From positions 28,678 to 92,677 of the forward strand of contig NZ_JANUDY010000014.1 of NCBI RefSeq assembly GCF_024809975.1: a DNA stretch of 64,000 bases, given 5' to 3'. Under the pieces are notes generated by a model, which saw only the letters and a program-made list of their open reading frames with translations, was not told the origin of the DNA and did not search any database. The stretch is from Comamonas sp. BIGb0152. GTDB lineage: Bacteria > Pseudomonadota > Gammaproteobacteria > Burkholderiales > Burkholderiaceae_C. The position numbers and the translations under genes are program-made. Shown here in pieces: positions 40,378 to 47,125 of the stretch (positions within the stretch are counted from its first letter, which is position 1; the number at the start of each line of letters is the position of its first letter).

Positions 40378-41643
40378 TCACAGCGCCTGGCCGTGCACCA
40401 GGCCAGCGGCCACGCCGCCAAACAAGTCGCCCTCGACCTGCGGGGTATCGGGAAAGGCCAGCGCCAACGCCGCGCGCAGCGGCTGCAGCGCCGAGGAGCC
40501 GCCCGTCAGGTAGATCGCATCGATCTGCCCTTGCTGCAAGCCGGCAGCCTGCACACAGTCCAGCGCACATTGCGCCACCTGCGCCAGCAAGGCCTGCAGG
40601 CACTGCTGCAGATCGGCAGGCCAGACCTCAGGGCTCAGGCCCTGCTCCAGCCAATCGACCTGCAGCTTTTGCACGCTTTGGTGGTTGGACAGGCCGATCT
40701 TGGTTTCTTCCACCGCATTGGCCAGGCGGTGGCCCCAGTGCTCTTGCAACAGGCGCAGCAGCCGGTCATGCAAGACCGTATCGCTGTAGTTGCTGCGCAG
40801 CGCCTGCACCTCGCGCTGGCGCTGCGGGCTGTACAGCCACTGGATCAGGTGCCAGGTCGACAAGTCATGGAACACCGCGCTGGGCACCTCGCGGCCCCCC
40901 GGGCCCATGTGCTGCAGGCCCAGCAGCGGCATGGCAGCGAGCAGGCTCAGGCGCCGGTCAAAATCGGTGCCGCCGATGTGTACGCCGGTGGTGGCCAGAA
41001 TGTCGCCGCTGCGGTCGGGCTTGTTTTTGCGCGCTGGCCCCAGGCGCACCACGGTGAAGTCCGAGGTACCCCCGCCAATGTCGACCACCAGCACCAGGGC
41101 CTCGTCGGCAATGCGCTGCTCGTAGTCCAGTGCCGCGGCAATCGGCTCCAGCTGAAAGCGCACATCCTTGAAGCCGGCCGCCTGCGCCGCATGCAGCAAC
41201 GCGTTTTGCGCCGCCTGGTCGCGCCCGGCATCCTCGTCGACAAAATGCACCGGCCGGCCCATGACCACGGTCGCGGGCAGGTGCCCGATCTGGCGCTGGG
41301 CCGTGGCCGCCAGCTGCTGCACAAACAGCGCCACGATGTCCTGGTAGGCCATGAGCTTGCCATGCACCACCGTTTTTTCCTGCATCAAGGCACTGCCCAG
41401 CAGGCTTTTGAGGGAGCGCATCAACCGGCCTTCGGTGCCCTCCAAATAGCGGGCCACCGCATCGCGGCCATAGTGCGTGCGGTGGTCTTCGGTGTTGAAG
41501 AACACGGCCGTGGGCATGGCCAGCGATGTGCCCTCGGCCGGCAACAAGCTGGAAGCTCCGGGCGCAGCCAGATCGGGCTTGAACGCCATGGCCGAATTGG
41601 AGGTGCCGAAATCGATGCCCAGGATGGAAGATGCAGATGACAT
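40378..41643 (-). CDS. Hsp70-family protein, YegD-like
   Basis: 421 residues. The actin/Hsp70 ATPase core begins [15 protein letters not shown] (phosphate 1). [11 protein letters not shown], the [14 protein letters not shown] connector, [20 protein letters not shown] (phosphate 2) and [16 protein letters not shown] (adenosine) follow. The substrate-binding domain of DnaK is absent, as in YegD. The role of YegD proteins is unclear; they may be specialised chaperones. The start at 41643 precedes the conserved N-terminus, and the upstream open frame is not conserved. Confidence 0.88.
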   Translation of the reverse strand: MSSASSILGIDFGTSNSAMAFKPDLAAPGASSLLPAEGTSLAMPTAVFFNTEDHRTHYGRDAVARYLEGTEGRLMRSLKSLLGSALMQEKTVVHGKLMAYQDIVALFVQQLAATAQRQIGHLPATVVMGRPVHFVDEDAGRDQAAQNALLHAAQAAGFKDVRFQLEPIAAALDYEQRIADEALVLVVDIGGGTSDFTVVRLGPARKNKPDRSGDILATTGVHIGGTDFDRRLSLLAAMPLLGLQHMGPGGREVPSAVFHDLSTWHLIQWLYSPQRQREVQALRSNYSDTVLHDRLLRLLQEHWGHRLANAVEETKIGLSNHQSVQKLQVDWLEQGLSPEVWPADLQQCLQALLAQVAQCALDCVQAAGLQQGQIDAIYLTGGSSALQPLRAALALAFPDTPQVEGDLFGGVAAGLVHGQAL

Positions 41644-41917
41644 AAAGACCAGATCCGACGGGGGAATCGGACGAAAAAAAGCAAAGCGTGTTTGCCCGCG
41701 CAAGCCGCAGACAACAAAAGGGAAAAGCCCCTGCACCATGGGTGGTGCAGAGGCCGAAATTCGACAGGCCAGGGGCCGCAGCAGCGGGCCCATGCGCAGA
41801 TGGAGCGCCAGCGCCTGGAAAATTATAGGCCAAGCGCCTGCCGCGCGTGGCCAGGCGGGCTGCTGCTATGCTGTGCGCTCGCTGCGCCTGCCGCCGCCTT
41901 GCAGCCCACAGGACCGG

Positions 41918-42775
41918 ATGCCCACCATGCAAATCACGCACACCATCGCAGAACTTCGACAAGCCCTGGCCGAGCGCGGCCGGCCCGCCTTTGTACCCAC
42001 CATGGGCAATCTGCACGCAGGCCATATCTCGCTGGTGCACGCGGCCAAGCGCCACGGCGCGGTCACGGTGGCCAGCATCTTCGTCAACCGCCTGCAGTTT
42101 TTGCCCACGGAGGACTTCGACAGCTACCCCCGCACCTGGGACAACGACTGCGCCCAGCTGCAGCAGGCGGGCTGCGACATTCTGTTTGCCCCGCGCGAGA
42201 AAGACCTCTACCCCGAGCCCCAGCTGTTCAAGGTGCAGCCCGATCCTGCGCTGGCCGATATTTTGGAGGGCGAGTTCCGCCCCGGTTTTTTCACCGGCGT
42301 CTGCACCGTCGTGATGAAGCTGTTCAGCTGCGTGTTTGGCAGCACCGGCGGGGGCGCTGCCATCTTTGGCTGGAAGGATTACCAGCAGCTGATGGTCATC
42401 CGCCGCATGGTGGCGCAGTTTGCGCTGCCCATCGAGATCATCGGCATGCCCACTGCGCGTGCAGACGACGGCCTGGCGCTCAGCTCGCGCAATGGCTATT
42501 TGAGCGCCGCAGAGCGCCAGCAAGCCATGGCCTTGTCACGAGCGCTGCAGGCGCTGGCCGCCGCAGCGCGCCAAGCGCCCGGCAGCCTGGATGATCTGGA
42601 AGCCCAGGCCATGCAGTCGCTGCGGGCCCAGGGCTGGGAGCCCGATTACCTGGCAGTGCGCCAGCGCCACAACCTGCTGCCCCCCCAAGCCGATGAACGG
42701 GCCAGCGCACCGCTGGTGGTGCTGGGTGCGGCGCGGCTGGGCAGCACGCGGCTCATCGACAACCTGGAGTTTTGA
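41918..42775 (+). CDS. panC: pantothenate synthetase
   Basis: 285 residues. It joins pantoate and beta-alanine using [23 protein letters not shown] (about 24-43) holds the HIGH-like site, with [31 protein letters not shown] and [15 protein letters not shown]. Two oddities stand out: FGWKDYQQL has Trp where most PanC have Glu or Lys, and the preceding loop [14 protein letters not shown] is longer than the usual NIVQPxxAVFG. Key K, D and Q of KDYQQ are intact, so it should be active. AGGA lies four bases before the ATG. Confidence 0.95.
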   Translation: MPTMQITHTIAELRQALAERGRPAFVPTMGNLHAGHISLVHAAKRHGAVTVASIFVNRLQFLPTEDFDSYPRTWDNDCAQLQQAGCDILFAPREKDLYPEPQLFKVQPDPALADILEGEFRPGFFTGVCTVVMKLFSCVFGSTGGGAAIFGWKDYQQLMVIRRMVAQFALPIEIIGMPTARADDGLALSSRNGYLSAAERQQAMALSRALQALAAAARQAPGSLDDLEAQAMQSLRAQGWEPDYLAVRQRHNLLPPQADERASAPLVVLGAARLGSTRLIDNLEF

Positions 42776-42855
42776 AGCCGGCAGCGTGCAAAGCCTTGGG
42801 CCCCGCCTATGGCTGGCTCGGACACAAGCAACAAGCGTTGCCCGTGGTCACGCCA

Positions 42856-43305
42856 CTAGCGAATCTTGCCGCTGCCTGGCGGTTCATAGCGCTGGCCTGC
42901 AAAAAAGACCCGCTCTATCTCCCGCAGCGAACCTTCGCCCAGCGAGCGTATTTTCAGCAGGTCCAGGGGATAGGCGGCGCGCAATTGCTCAGGGGTGGTG
43001 ATGCCGCCGCGCGCGAGCGCACGCACCACAGACACGGGCAGCACGCCATTGAGGGATGAGCCGGAGACAAAGGGGATGGGCGGCAGCGCATGCGATGGGA
43101 TGTAGGTCTTGCCTTGCATCACCGCTTTCTCAATCTTGCGCAGCCTCAGCAAGCCAATACCCTTGATCGCCAACAAGTCCAGTGGGTAGGCCTTCTGCAC
43201 GGCCTCCACCGTATGGATCCCACTGCGAGCCAGAATCCGTATCACCTGAAACGGGAGCTTTCCGTCTAAGGGCGTGGAGGGTGGAGAGGCGGAATCATTT
43301 GGCAT
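42856..43305 (-). CDS. protein of two RNA-polymerase-alpha-CTD-like repeats (second of pair)
   Basis: 149 residues with two repeats, about 12-70 and 85-143. Each reads L-P-x3-V-x-R-x-L-x-R-x-G-I-x-T-x-E, then AYPLDLLxI, then a G-x4-LR-x-IE turn and an F/M-x-G-x-x-Y-x-P end. The pattern matches the helix-hairpin-helix C-terminal domain of RpoA (compare LTVRSANCLK...ELLKTPNLGKKSLTEIK). In the second repeat the equivalents of the alpha G296, S299 and E302 are kept (LGEGSLREIE), while R265 and N268 are not. Nothing else is in the protein. It lies 16 bases downstream of its paralogue. Function unknown; DNA or transcription-factor contact is inference. Confidence 0.75.
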   Translation of the reverse strand: MPNDSASPPSTPLDGKLPFQVIRILARSGIHTVEAVQKAYPLDLLAIKGIGLLRLRKIEKAVMQGKTYIPSHALPPIPFVSGSSLNGVLPVSVVRALARGGITTPEQLRAAYPLDLLKIRSLGEGSLREIERVFFAGQRYEPPGSGKIR

Positions 43306-43321
43306 CTTGATGACATCATAG

Positions 43322-43804
43322 TCATCTTTGCTTTTGCGTTCTTTGGATGGCTTTGCGTGTTTTCATCGGCTCAAAACGCTGACCGTCGAAGAAGATGGCT
43401 TCCACGTCGCGCAGGGCCTTGATGCCAAAGCCTGTGATCTCCACCAGCCGCAAGGGGTAGGCGGCCACCAGCTGCTCCACGGTTTTGATCCCATGCCTTC
43501 TGAGCGTAAGCAGTATCCGCCGCGTCACCCGCCCTTCGAGGGGCGTACCGTCCAGTTCACCGATATCCAGTGGCTCACGTGCCGGCGGCTCGTACCGCCG
43601 CCCCGGGAAAAGGTACTCCTCGATCTGCCTGAACCGCACCGGCCCGAGGTAGTGAATCTTCAAAAGTTTTGCGGGGTACAACTGCTCGACTTGTTCCAAC
43701 GTTGTAATGTCGTGCCTGGCAAGGAGCTTCCACAAATTCAAGGGCAGCAAGTCCTGAAGTCGTGTCCCAGCCGGGGCAGATGATCTTGGTGAAGGCGTAG
43801 TCAT
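43322..43804 (-). CDS. protein of two RNA-polymerase-alpha-CTD-like repeats (first of pair)
   Basis: 160 residues with two repeats, about 18-73 and 88-146: LPLNLWKLLARHDITTLEQV followed by EQLYPAKLLKIHYLGPVRFR, and RRILLTLRRHGIKTVEQLVA followed by AYPLRLVEITGFGIKALRDV. Each ends with a GQ/RRYEPP-like segment. The repeats resemble the alpha CTD of RNA polymerase, although no alpha N-terminal domain is present. The C-terminus is basic (KTRKAIQRTQKQR), suited to nucleic-acid contact. It is probably co-transcribed with the next gene, 16 bases on. I cannot name a described family of this make-up. Confidence 0.75.
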   Translation of the reverse strand: MTTPSPRSSAPAGTRLQDLLPLNLWKLLARHDITTLEQVEQLYPAKLLKIHYLGPVRFRQIEEYLFPGRRYEPPAREPLDIGELDGTPLEGRVTRRILLTLRRHGIKTVEQLVAAYPLRLVEITGFGIKALRDVEAIFFDGQRFEPMKTRKAIQRTQKQR

Positions 43805-44006
43805 TTGTAACTATCGTAGCGCTTAGTCTGGAATAAAAACTGCATCCATGGCGGAGATGAGATTTGTTGACATCTCGGCCGCTGCCGCGCCTCTAAGCCC
43901 CTGGGCAAACCCCGAGGACCAGCAACACAATCCTTCATCGCCCTTATCGTCTTCCTACCCGCTGACCTGCGCGCAGCCACCTGCCAGCCTGCGCATACAG
44001 CGCGCA

Positions 44007-44321
44007 CTATGGATCCGCTTTGCTTGCCCGCTCAGCGCCCGCCTGCGCTTGTGACCGCCGGGCTGTCTGGGCCATATACACAGTTCCAAGAACGCAGAGC
44101 ATCAGTGCAGGCCATCCCAGCACCCACCATCCCAAAATCCCTTCTATGAAAAACAGCAGACAGATCCACAGCTGGATGGGCCTGAATCGGCGTCGCGCAG
44201 GGGGCGTTTGATCGGGGTGATGAGCGCATTTTTCTGGGTTGCCGACTTGAAGGGACCGCTCTTTCAAGCGCATCTCTTTGGCGGACTCGCTCTTTCCTGT
44301 TTCCTGCTGGGTGTCTGTCAT
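44007..44321 (-). CDS. small two-helix membrane protein, unrecognised
   Basis: 104 residues. A soluble, charged N-terminal half (MTDTQQETGKSESAKEMRLK) is followed by two adjacent hydrophobic helices, IQLWICLLFFIEGILGWWVL and GWPALMLCVLGTVYMAQTA, and a short polar tail. GGAG eight bases before the ATG at 44321 supports this start over the longer open frame. It is on the same strand as, and 202 bases upstream of, the alpha-CTD-like pair, so a shared transcript is possible. Function unknown. Confidence 0.7.
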   Translation of the reverse strand: MTDTQQETGKSESAKEMRLKERSLQVGNPEKCAHHPDQTPPARRRFRPIQLWICLLFFIEGILGWWVLGWPALMLCVLGTVYMAQTARRSQAQAGAERASKADP

Positions 44322-44496
44322 GGCGCTGACTCCTTTCGTTTCGGTGGCACTAAACCGTGTGCTTGCCATCGCATTGATGCACTGCCAGTGCCCTGTCACA
44401 AGTCACGTATCAGCCTTTAATTGCAGCAATGCTTATAGCGAAATTACATTGGATTCCACAAATTGAATTCTGGCCCATTCCACTGCAAGACACAAC

Positions 44497-44528
44497 CATA
44501 TCTGTTGGATTTGAACTAGACAGATATG
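44497..44528. promoter_or_regulatory. perfect inverted repeat over the start of XRE gene 1
   Basis: CATATCTGT (44497-44505) faces ACAGATATG (44520-44528): 9-base perfect arms with a 14-base spacer. The right arm contains the ATG of the XRE gene and overlaps a TATGAT that could be a -10 box. This looks like an autoregulatory operator. Confidence 0.6.
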
Positions 44529-44885
44529 ATCAATAAGAAGCTTGCCGAGAAGCCCTTGGCCCAGCTATTGGGACTCCGCATCGCGGAGCTGCGTAAGTCA
44601 CGCCAATGGACCCAGGCGCAGTTGGCAGAGCGCCTGCAAGTGGAGCCTGAGACCATCAGCCGCTTTGAAAGAGGCGCGTCTGTGCCGTCGCTGCACACGC
44701 TGGAGAGCCTCGCATCGATCCTGCGGGTGAGCATCGGCGACCTGCTTGCCCAAAGCTCCACCGCCCCGGATGACCAAGCCATGCGCATCAGTGCATGGCT
44801 ATCCGAGCTGGCGCCTGCCGACCGCGCCTTGGTGACGGGCATCGTGCAACAGCTTTGTGATCGCTTGCGTTCGCCTGGCGCCTGA
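44526..44885 (+). CDS. XRE-family HTH regulator, copy 1
   Basis: 119 residues. The Cro/C1-type HTH (about 15-72) reads LRIAELRKSRQWTQAQLAER followed by LQVEPETISRFERGASVPSLHTLESLASIL. The C-terminal extension ISAWLSELAPADRALVTGIV followed by QQLCDRLR is shared with the second copy at 45131. No ribosome-binding site is evident at 44526, and the ATG lies in an operator-like repeat, so the message may be leaderless or the start further in. Probably a self-regulated repressor; no toxin or phage gene is adjacent. Confidence 0.82.
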   Translation: MINKKLAEKPLAQLLGLRIAELRKSRQWTQAQLAERLQVEPETISRFERGASVPSLHTLESLASILRVSIGDLLAQSSTAPDDQAMRISAWLSELAPADRALVTGIVQQLCDRLRSPGA

Positions 44886-45025
44886 TCGAGCGGGCTTGCC
44901 ATCACCGCAATGGCAGCTTGCTTGCATGGCGCAGCACCCAAGAAGCTGTAGCTGAACAGAGGCGCACCCTTCACCCTTCACTCCATAGACTCCCACCGAC
45001 TGCTCTCCTGAAGCACCGGAGTGAT

Positions 45026-45066
45026 GTCACGTTTTTCGTGACGACAGCTTCTGAAGAAGTCGTGAC
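45026..45066. promoter_or_regulatory. inverted and direct repeats upstream of XRE gene 2
   Basis: GTCACG-TTTTT-CGTGAC at 45026-45042 is a perfect inverted repeat. Its right half recurs as TCGTGAC at 45060-45066, with the palindromic CTTCTGAAGAAG between. It is a likely operator for one of the XRE proteins and differs from the repeat in front of copy 1. Confidence 0.5.
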
Positions 45067-45130
45067 ACTCGTGGCCTGCCCCACTTCTATTCCTGTGTTC
45101 AAAGGTGGGTCGAATGGGAGTTGAACGAAT

Positions 45131-45487
45131 ATGGCCAAAAAGACAGAGCCCATCACCAAGCGCGTTGGGAATCGCATTGCAGAGCTAAGACAGTCACGCA
45201 AGTGGTCACAAGCAGAGTTGGCAAACTGCCTGCAGGTCGAGTCAGAAACCATTAACCGCCTTGAAAGCGGTACATCAACGGCTTCGCTGCAAACGCTAGA
45301 GAGCCTCGCAGCAGCGCTGCAGGTGAGGATCAGTGACCTGATCGTTGAACCCTCAGTTGCCCCGGATCACCAAGCGATGCAGATCAGTGCATGGCTGTCT
45401 GAGTTAGAGCCGGTCGACCACGCGCTTGTGACCGGTGTCATACAGCAACTTTGTGAGCGCATGCGAGCACGCGGCGGCAAACGCTAA
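45131..45487 (+). CDS. XRE-family HTH regulator, copy 2
   Basis: 118 residues, paralogous to the gene at 44526 along its whole length. The HTH is VGNRIAELRQSRKWSQAELA followed by NCLQVESETINRLESGTSTASLQTLESLAAAL, and the tail is ISAWLSELEPVDHALVTGVI followed by QQLCERMRARGGK. GGGAG about 10 bases upstream supports the ATG. The tandem duplication with different upstream operators suggests divergence of DNA specificity. A NUDIX gene follows 26 bases downstream and may be co-transcribed. Confidence 0.85.
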   Translation: MAKKTEPITKRVGNRIAELRQSRKWSQAELANCLQVESETINRLESGTSTASLQTLESLAAALQVRISDLIVEPSVAPDHQAMQISAWLSELEPVDHALVTGVIQQLCERMRARGGKR

Positions 45488-45513
45488 CAACCCACTTTTT
45501 TAAAGAGGCAAGC

Positions 45514-45978
45514 ATGACTGCAATCCCATGGAGACCGTCTCAACACATCAAAGTGAAAGCCATTGGGCTGCATTGGCGCTACGGCCAATTGCTGGCCACC
45601 GAGGTCTTTGATGACCAAGGCCGTTTGGTCGGCGTGCGCCCCATCGGCGGTGGCGTGGAGTTTGGCGAGCGCTGGCAGACAGCGCTCCAACGCGAGTTCC
45701 AGGAAGAGCTGGGGGTCACAGTGGATATCCTCGGCGCGCCCCTCGTGATGGAGAACCTCTACACCCACCAAGGGGCGCTGGGTCACGAAGTGCTGTTCAT
45801 TGCCGAGGTGGCGTTTGATGCAGAGCGCTTCGCCTATCTGGACCACATTGCATTCCGTGAAAGCAACGGGACGCAGTGCACGGCACGTTGGTTTGATGTG
45901 GCCGAGTTGGATACGCCCGGTGGCCTTGCGCTCTACCCTGCGGGCCTCAAGCAAGCGCTGCTCCAGTCCGCAGCCTGA
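45514..45978 (+). CDS. NUDIX hydrolase
   Basis: 154 residues. The Nudix box is complete: GGGVEFGERWQTALQREFQE followed by ELGV, fitting GX5EX7REUXEEXGU (about 49-71). Such enzymes cleave nucleoside diphosphates linked to another moiety. The substrate cannot be read from the sequence. AGAGG lies upstream of the ATG. It is preceded by the XRE regulators and followed by the terminator of the opposite-strand tRNA-Phe unit. Confidence 0.9.
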   Translation: MTAIPWRPSQHIKVKAIGLHWRYGQLLATEVFDDQGRLVGVRPIGGGVEFGERWQTALQREFQEELGVTVDILGAPLVMENLYTHQGALGHEVLFIAEVAFDAERFAYLDHIAFRESNGTQCTARWFDVAELDTPGGLALYPAGLKQALLQSAA

Positions 45979-46016
45979 ACAGCACGGCAGCCGCAGCGAG
46001 CGCCCCAAACGCAAAA

Positions 46017-46040
46017 AAGCCCATCGCAAAGGATGGGCTT
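46017..46040 (-). terminator. terminator of the tRNA-Phe unit
   Basis: Stem AAGCCCATC/GATGGGCTT with a 6-base loop. On the minus strand it is followed by TTTT. It ends transcription after the downstream tRNA-Phe copy. Confidence 0.85.
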
Positions 46041-46051
46041 CAAAATGCTGT

Positions 46052-46127
46052 TGGTGGCCTGGCGCGGAATCGAACCACGGACACGCGGATTTTCAATCCG
46101 CTGCTCTACCAACTGAGCTACCGGGCC
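46052..46127 (-). tRNA. tRNA-Phe (GAA), copy 2
   Basis: 76 bases with encoded CCA. 5' GGCCCGGTAGCTCAGTTGG, anticodon loop around TTGAAAA, T arm GGTTCGATTCC. It is identical to the copy at 46263-46338. The acceptor stem has an apparent C-A mismatch at the fifth pair in both copies. Confidence 0.97.
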
Positions 46128-46224
46128 AACACAAGCTAGCATTATAGCCTGCGCCGCGAGCCGGTTTGGAAAGTTGAGGGAATTGCTGCACATGTGTTGC
46201 GCGCCGCAAACCCAGAAACAAGAA

Positions 46225-46254
46225 AGCCTCTGCACCAGATCTGATGCAGAGGCT
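46225..46254 (-). terminator. hairpin between the two tRNA-Phe genes
   Basis: AGCCTCTGCA (46225-46234) pairs with TGCAGAGGCT (46245-46254). On the minus strand it is followed by TTCTTGTTT. It may terminate part of the transcript from the first tRNA, or guide processing. Confidence 0.65.
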
Positions 46255-46262
46255 TGTTGTTT

Positions 46263-46338
46263 TGGTGGCCTGGCGCGGAATCGAACCACGGACACGCGGA
46301 TTTTCAATCCGCTGCTCTACCAACTGAGCTACCGGGCC
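46263..46338 (-). tRNA. tRNA-Phe (GAA), copy 1
   Basis: 76 bases, CCA encoded, anticodon GAA. It lies upstream (minus strand) of the identical second copy, 135 bases apart, and 52 bases downstream of the NtrX-like regulator gene. Confidence 0.97.
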
Positions 46339-46390
46339 CACGAGTGAAATTATAGCGCGAAAAAGAAGGCGCTTTTTCAAAAAACTGAAA

Positions 46391-47086
46391 TCAGTTCTTT
46401 TTATTGCGGGTGAGGTCCACACCCAGCTGGCGCAGCTTGCGGTACAGGTGGGTGCGCTCCAGGCCGGTCTTCTCTGCCACGCGTGTCATGGAGCCGCCTT
46501 CGCGGGCCAGATGGAACTCGAAATAGGCCTTCTCGAAGCCATCGCGGGCTTCGCGCAACGGGCGATCCAGATCAAAGCCCTGGTGTGCATTGGGCGCGGC
46601 ATCGGCGGCCGCAGCCACGGTAGCAATGCTGGCCGCTGCCGGCGCGCTGTAGGCCGAAGGCACATAGGAAGGCACCACCTTGCCAGCCACCGCAGCGGGG
46701 GGCGCGGGCACGGGAGCCGGCACATTGCGCTGCAGGCCCTGCTCGACTGCCTTGAGCAGCTTTTGCATGGTGATGGGCTTTTCCAAAAAAGAGAACGCGC
46801 CAATGCGCGTCGCTTCCACCGCTGTATCGATGGTGGCATGGCCGCTCATCATGATCACCGGCATGGTGAGCAAGCCGGTCATCGACCATTCCTTGAGCAG
46901 CGACACGCCATCGGTATCGGGCATCCAGATATCGAGCAGCACCAGGTCGTACGCACTTTCGTTGCGTGCCAACCGCGCCTGTGTGGCGTTCTCCGCAACA
47001 TCAACGCTGTGCCCCTCATCGTTCAAGATCTCAGACAGGAGATCCCGAATGCCTAACTCGTCATCGACAACCAGAATATTTGCCAT
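46391..47086 (-). CDS. NtrX-like response regulator lacking the AAA+ domain
   Basis: 231 residues. The receiver domain (1-120) starts NILVVDDELGIRDLLSEIL with phospho-Asp in LVLLDIWMPDTDG, MSGHATID and EKPITMQKLL. An Ala/Pro/Val-rich linker (about 121-170) leads to a Fis-type HTH (SMTRVAEKTGLERTHLYRKL followed by RQLG). True NtrX carries a sigma54 AAA+ domain between these; it is missing here, so it cannot drive sigma54 and acts rather like PrrA/ActR-type regulators. It is paired with the NtrY-like kinase gene 39 bases upstream. Confidence 0.88.
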   Translation of the reverse strand: MANILVVDDELGIRDLLSEILNDEGHSVDVAENATQARLARNESAYDLVLLDIWMPDTDGVSLLKEWSMTGLLTMPVIMMSGHATIDTAVEATRIGAFSFLEKPITMQKLLKAVEQGLQRNVPAPVPAPPAAVAGKVVPSYVPSAYSAPAAASIATVAAAADAAPNAHQGFDLDRPLREARDGFEKAYFEFHLAREGGSMTRVAEKTGLERTHLYRKLRQLGVDLTRNKKN

Positions 47087-47125
47087 ATTTTTTGAAAATC
47101 CAGTGCTGCAGGCGTAAGAGAAATT

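Noticed and set aside
43805..44006. Short frames on both strands between the membrane-protein gene and the CTD-like pair
   Set aside because: None has a start with a ribosome-binding site or a protein-like composition. The GAGATG/CATCTC repeat (43854-43876) is short and may be chance.
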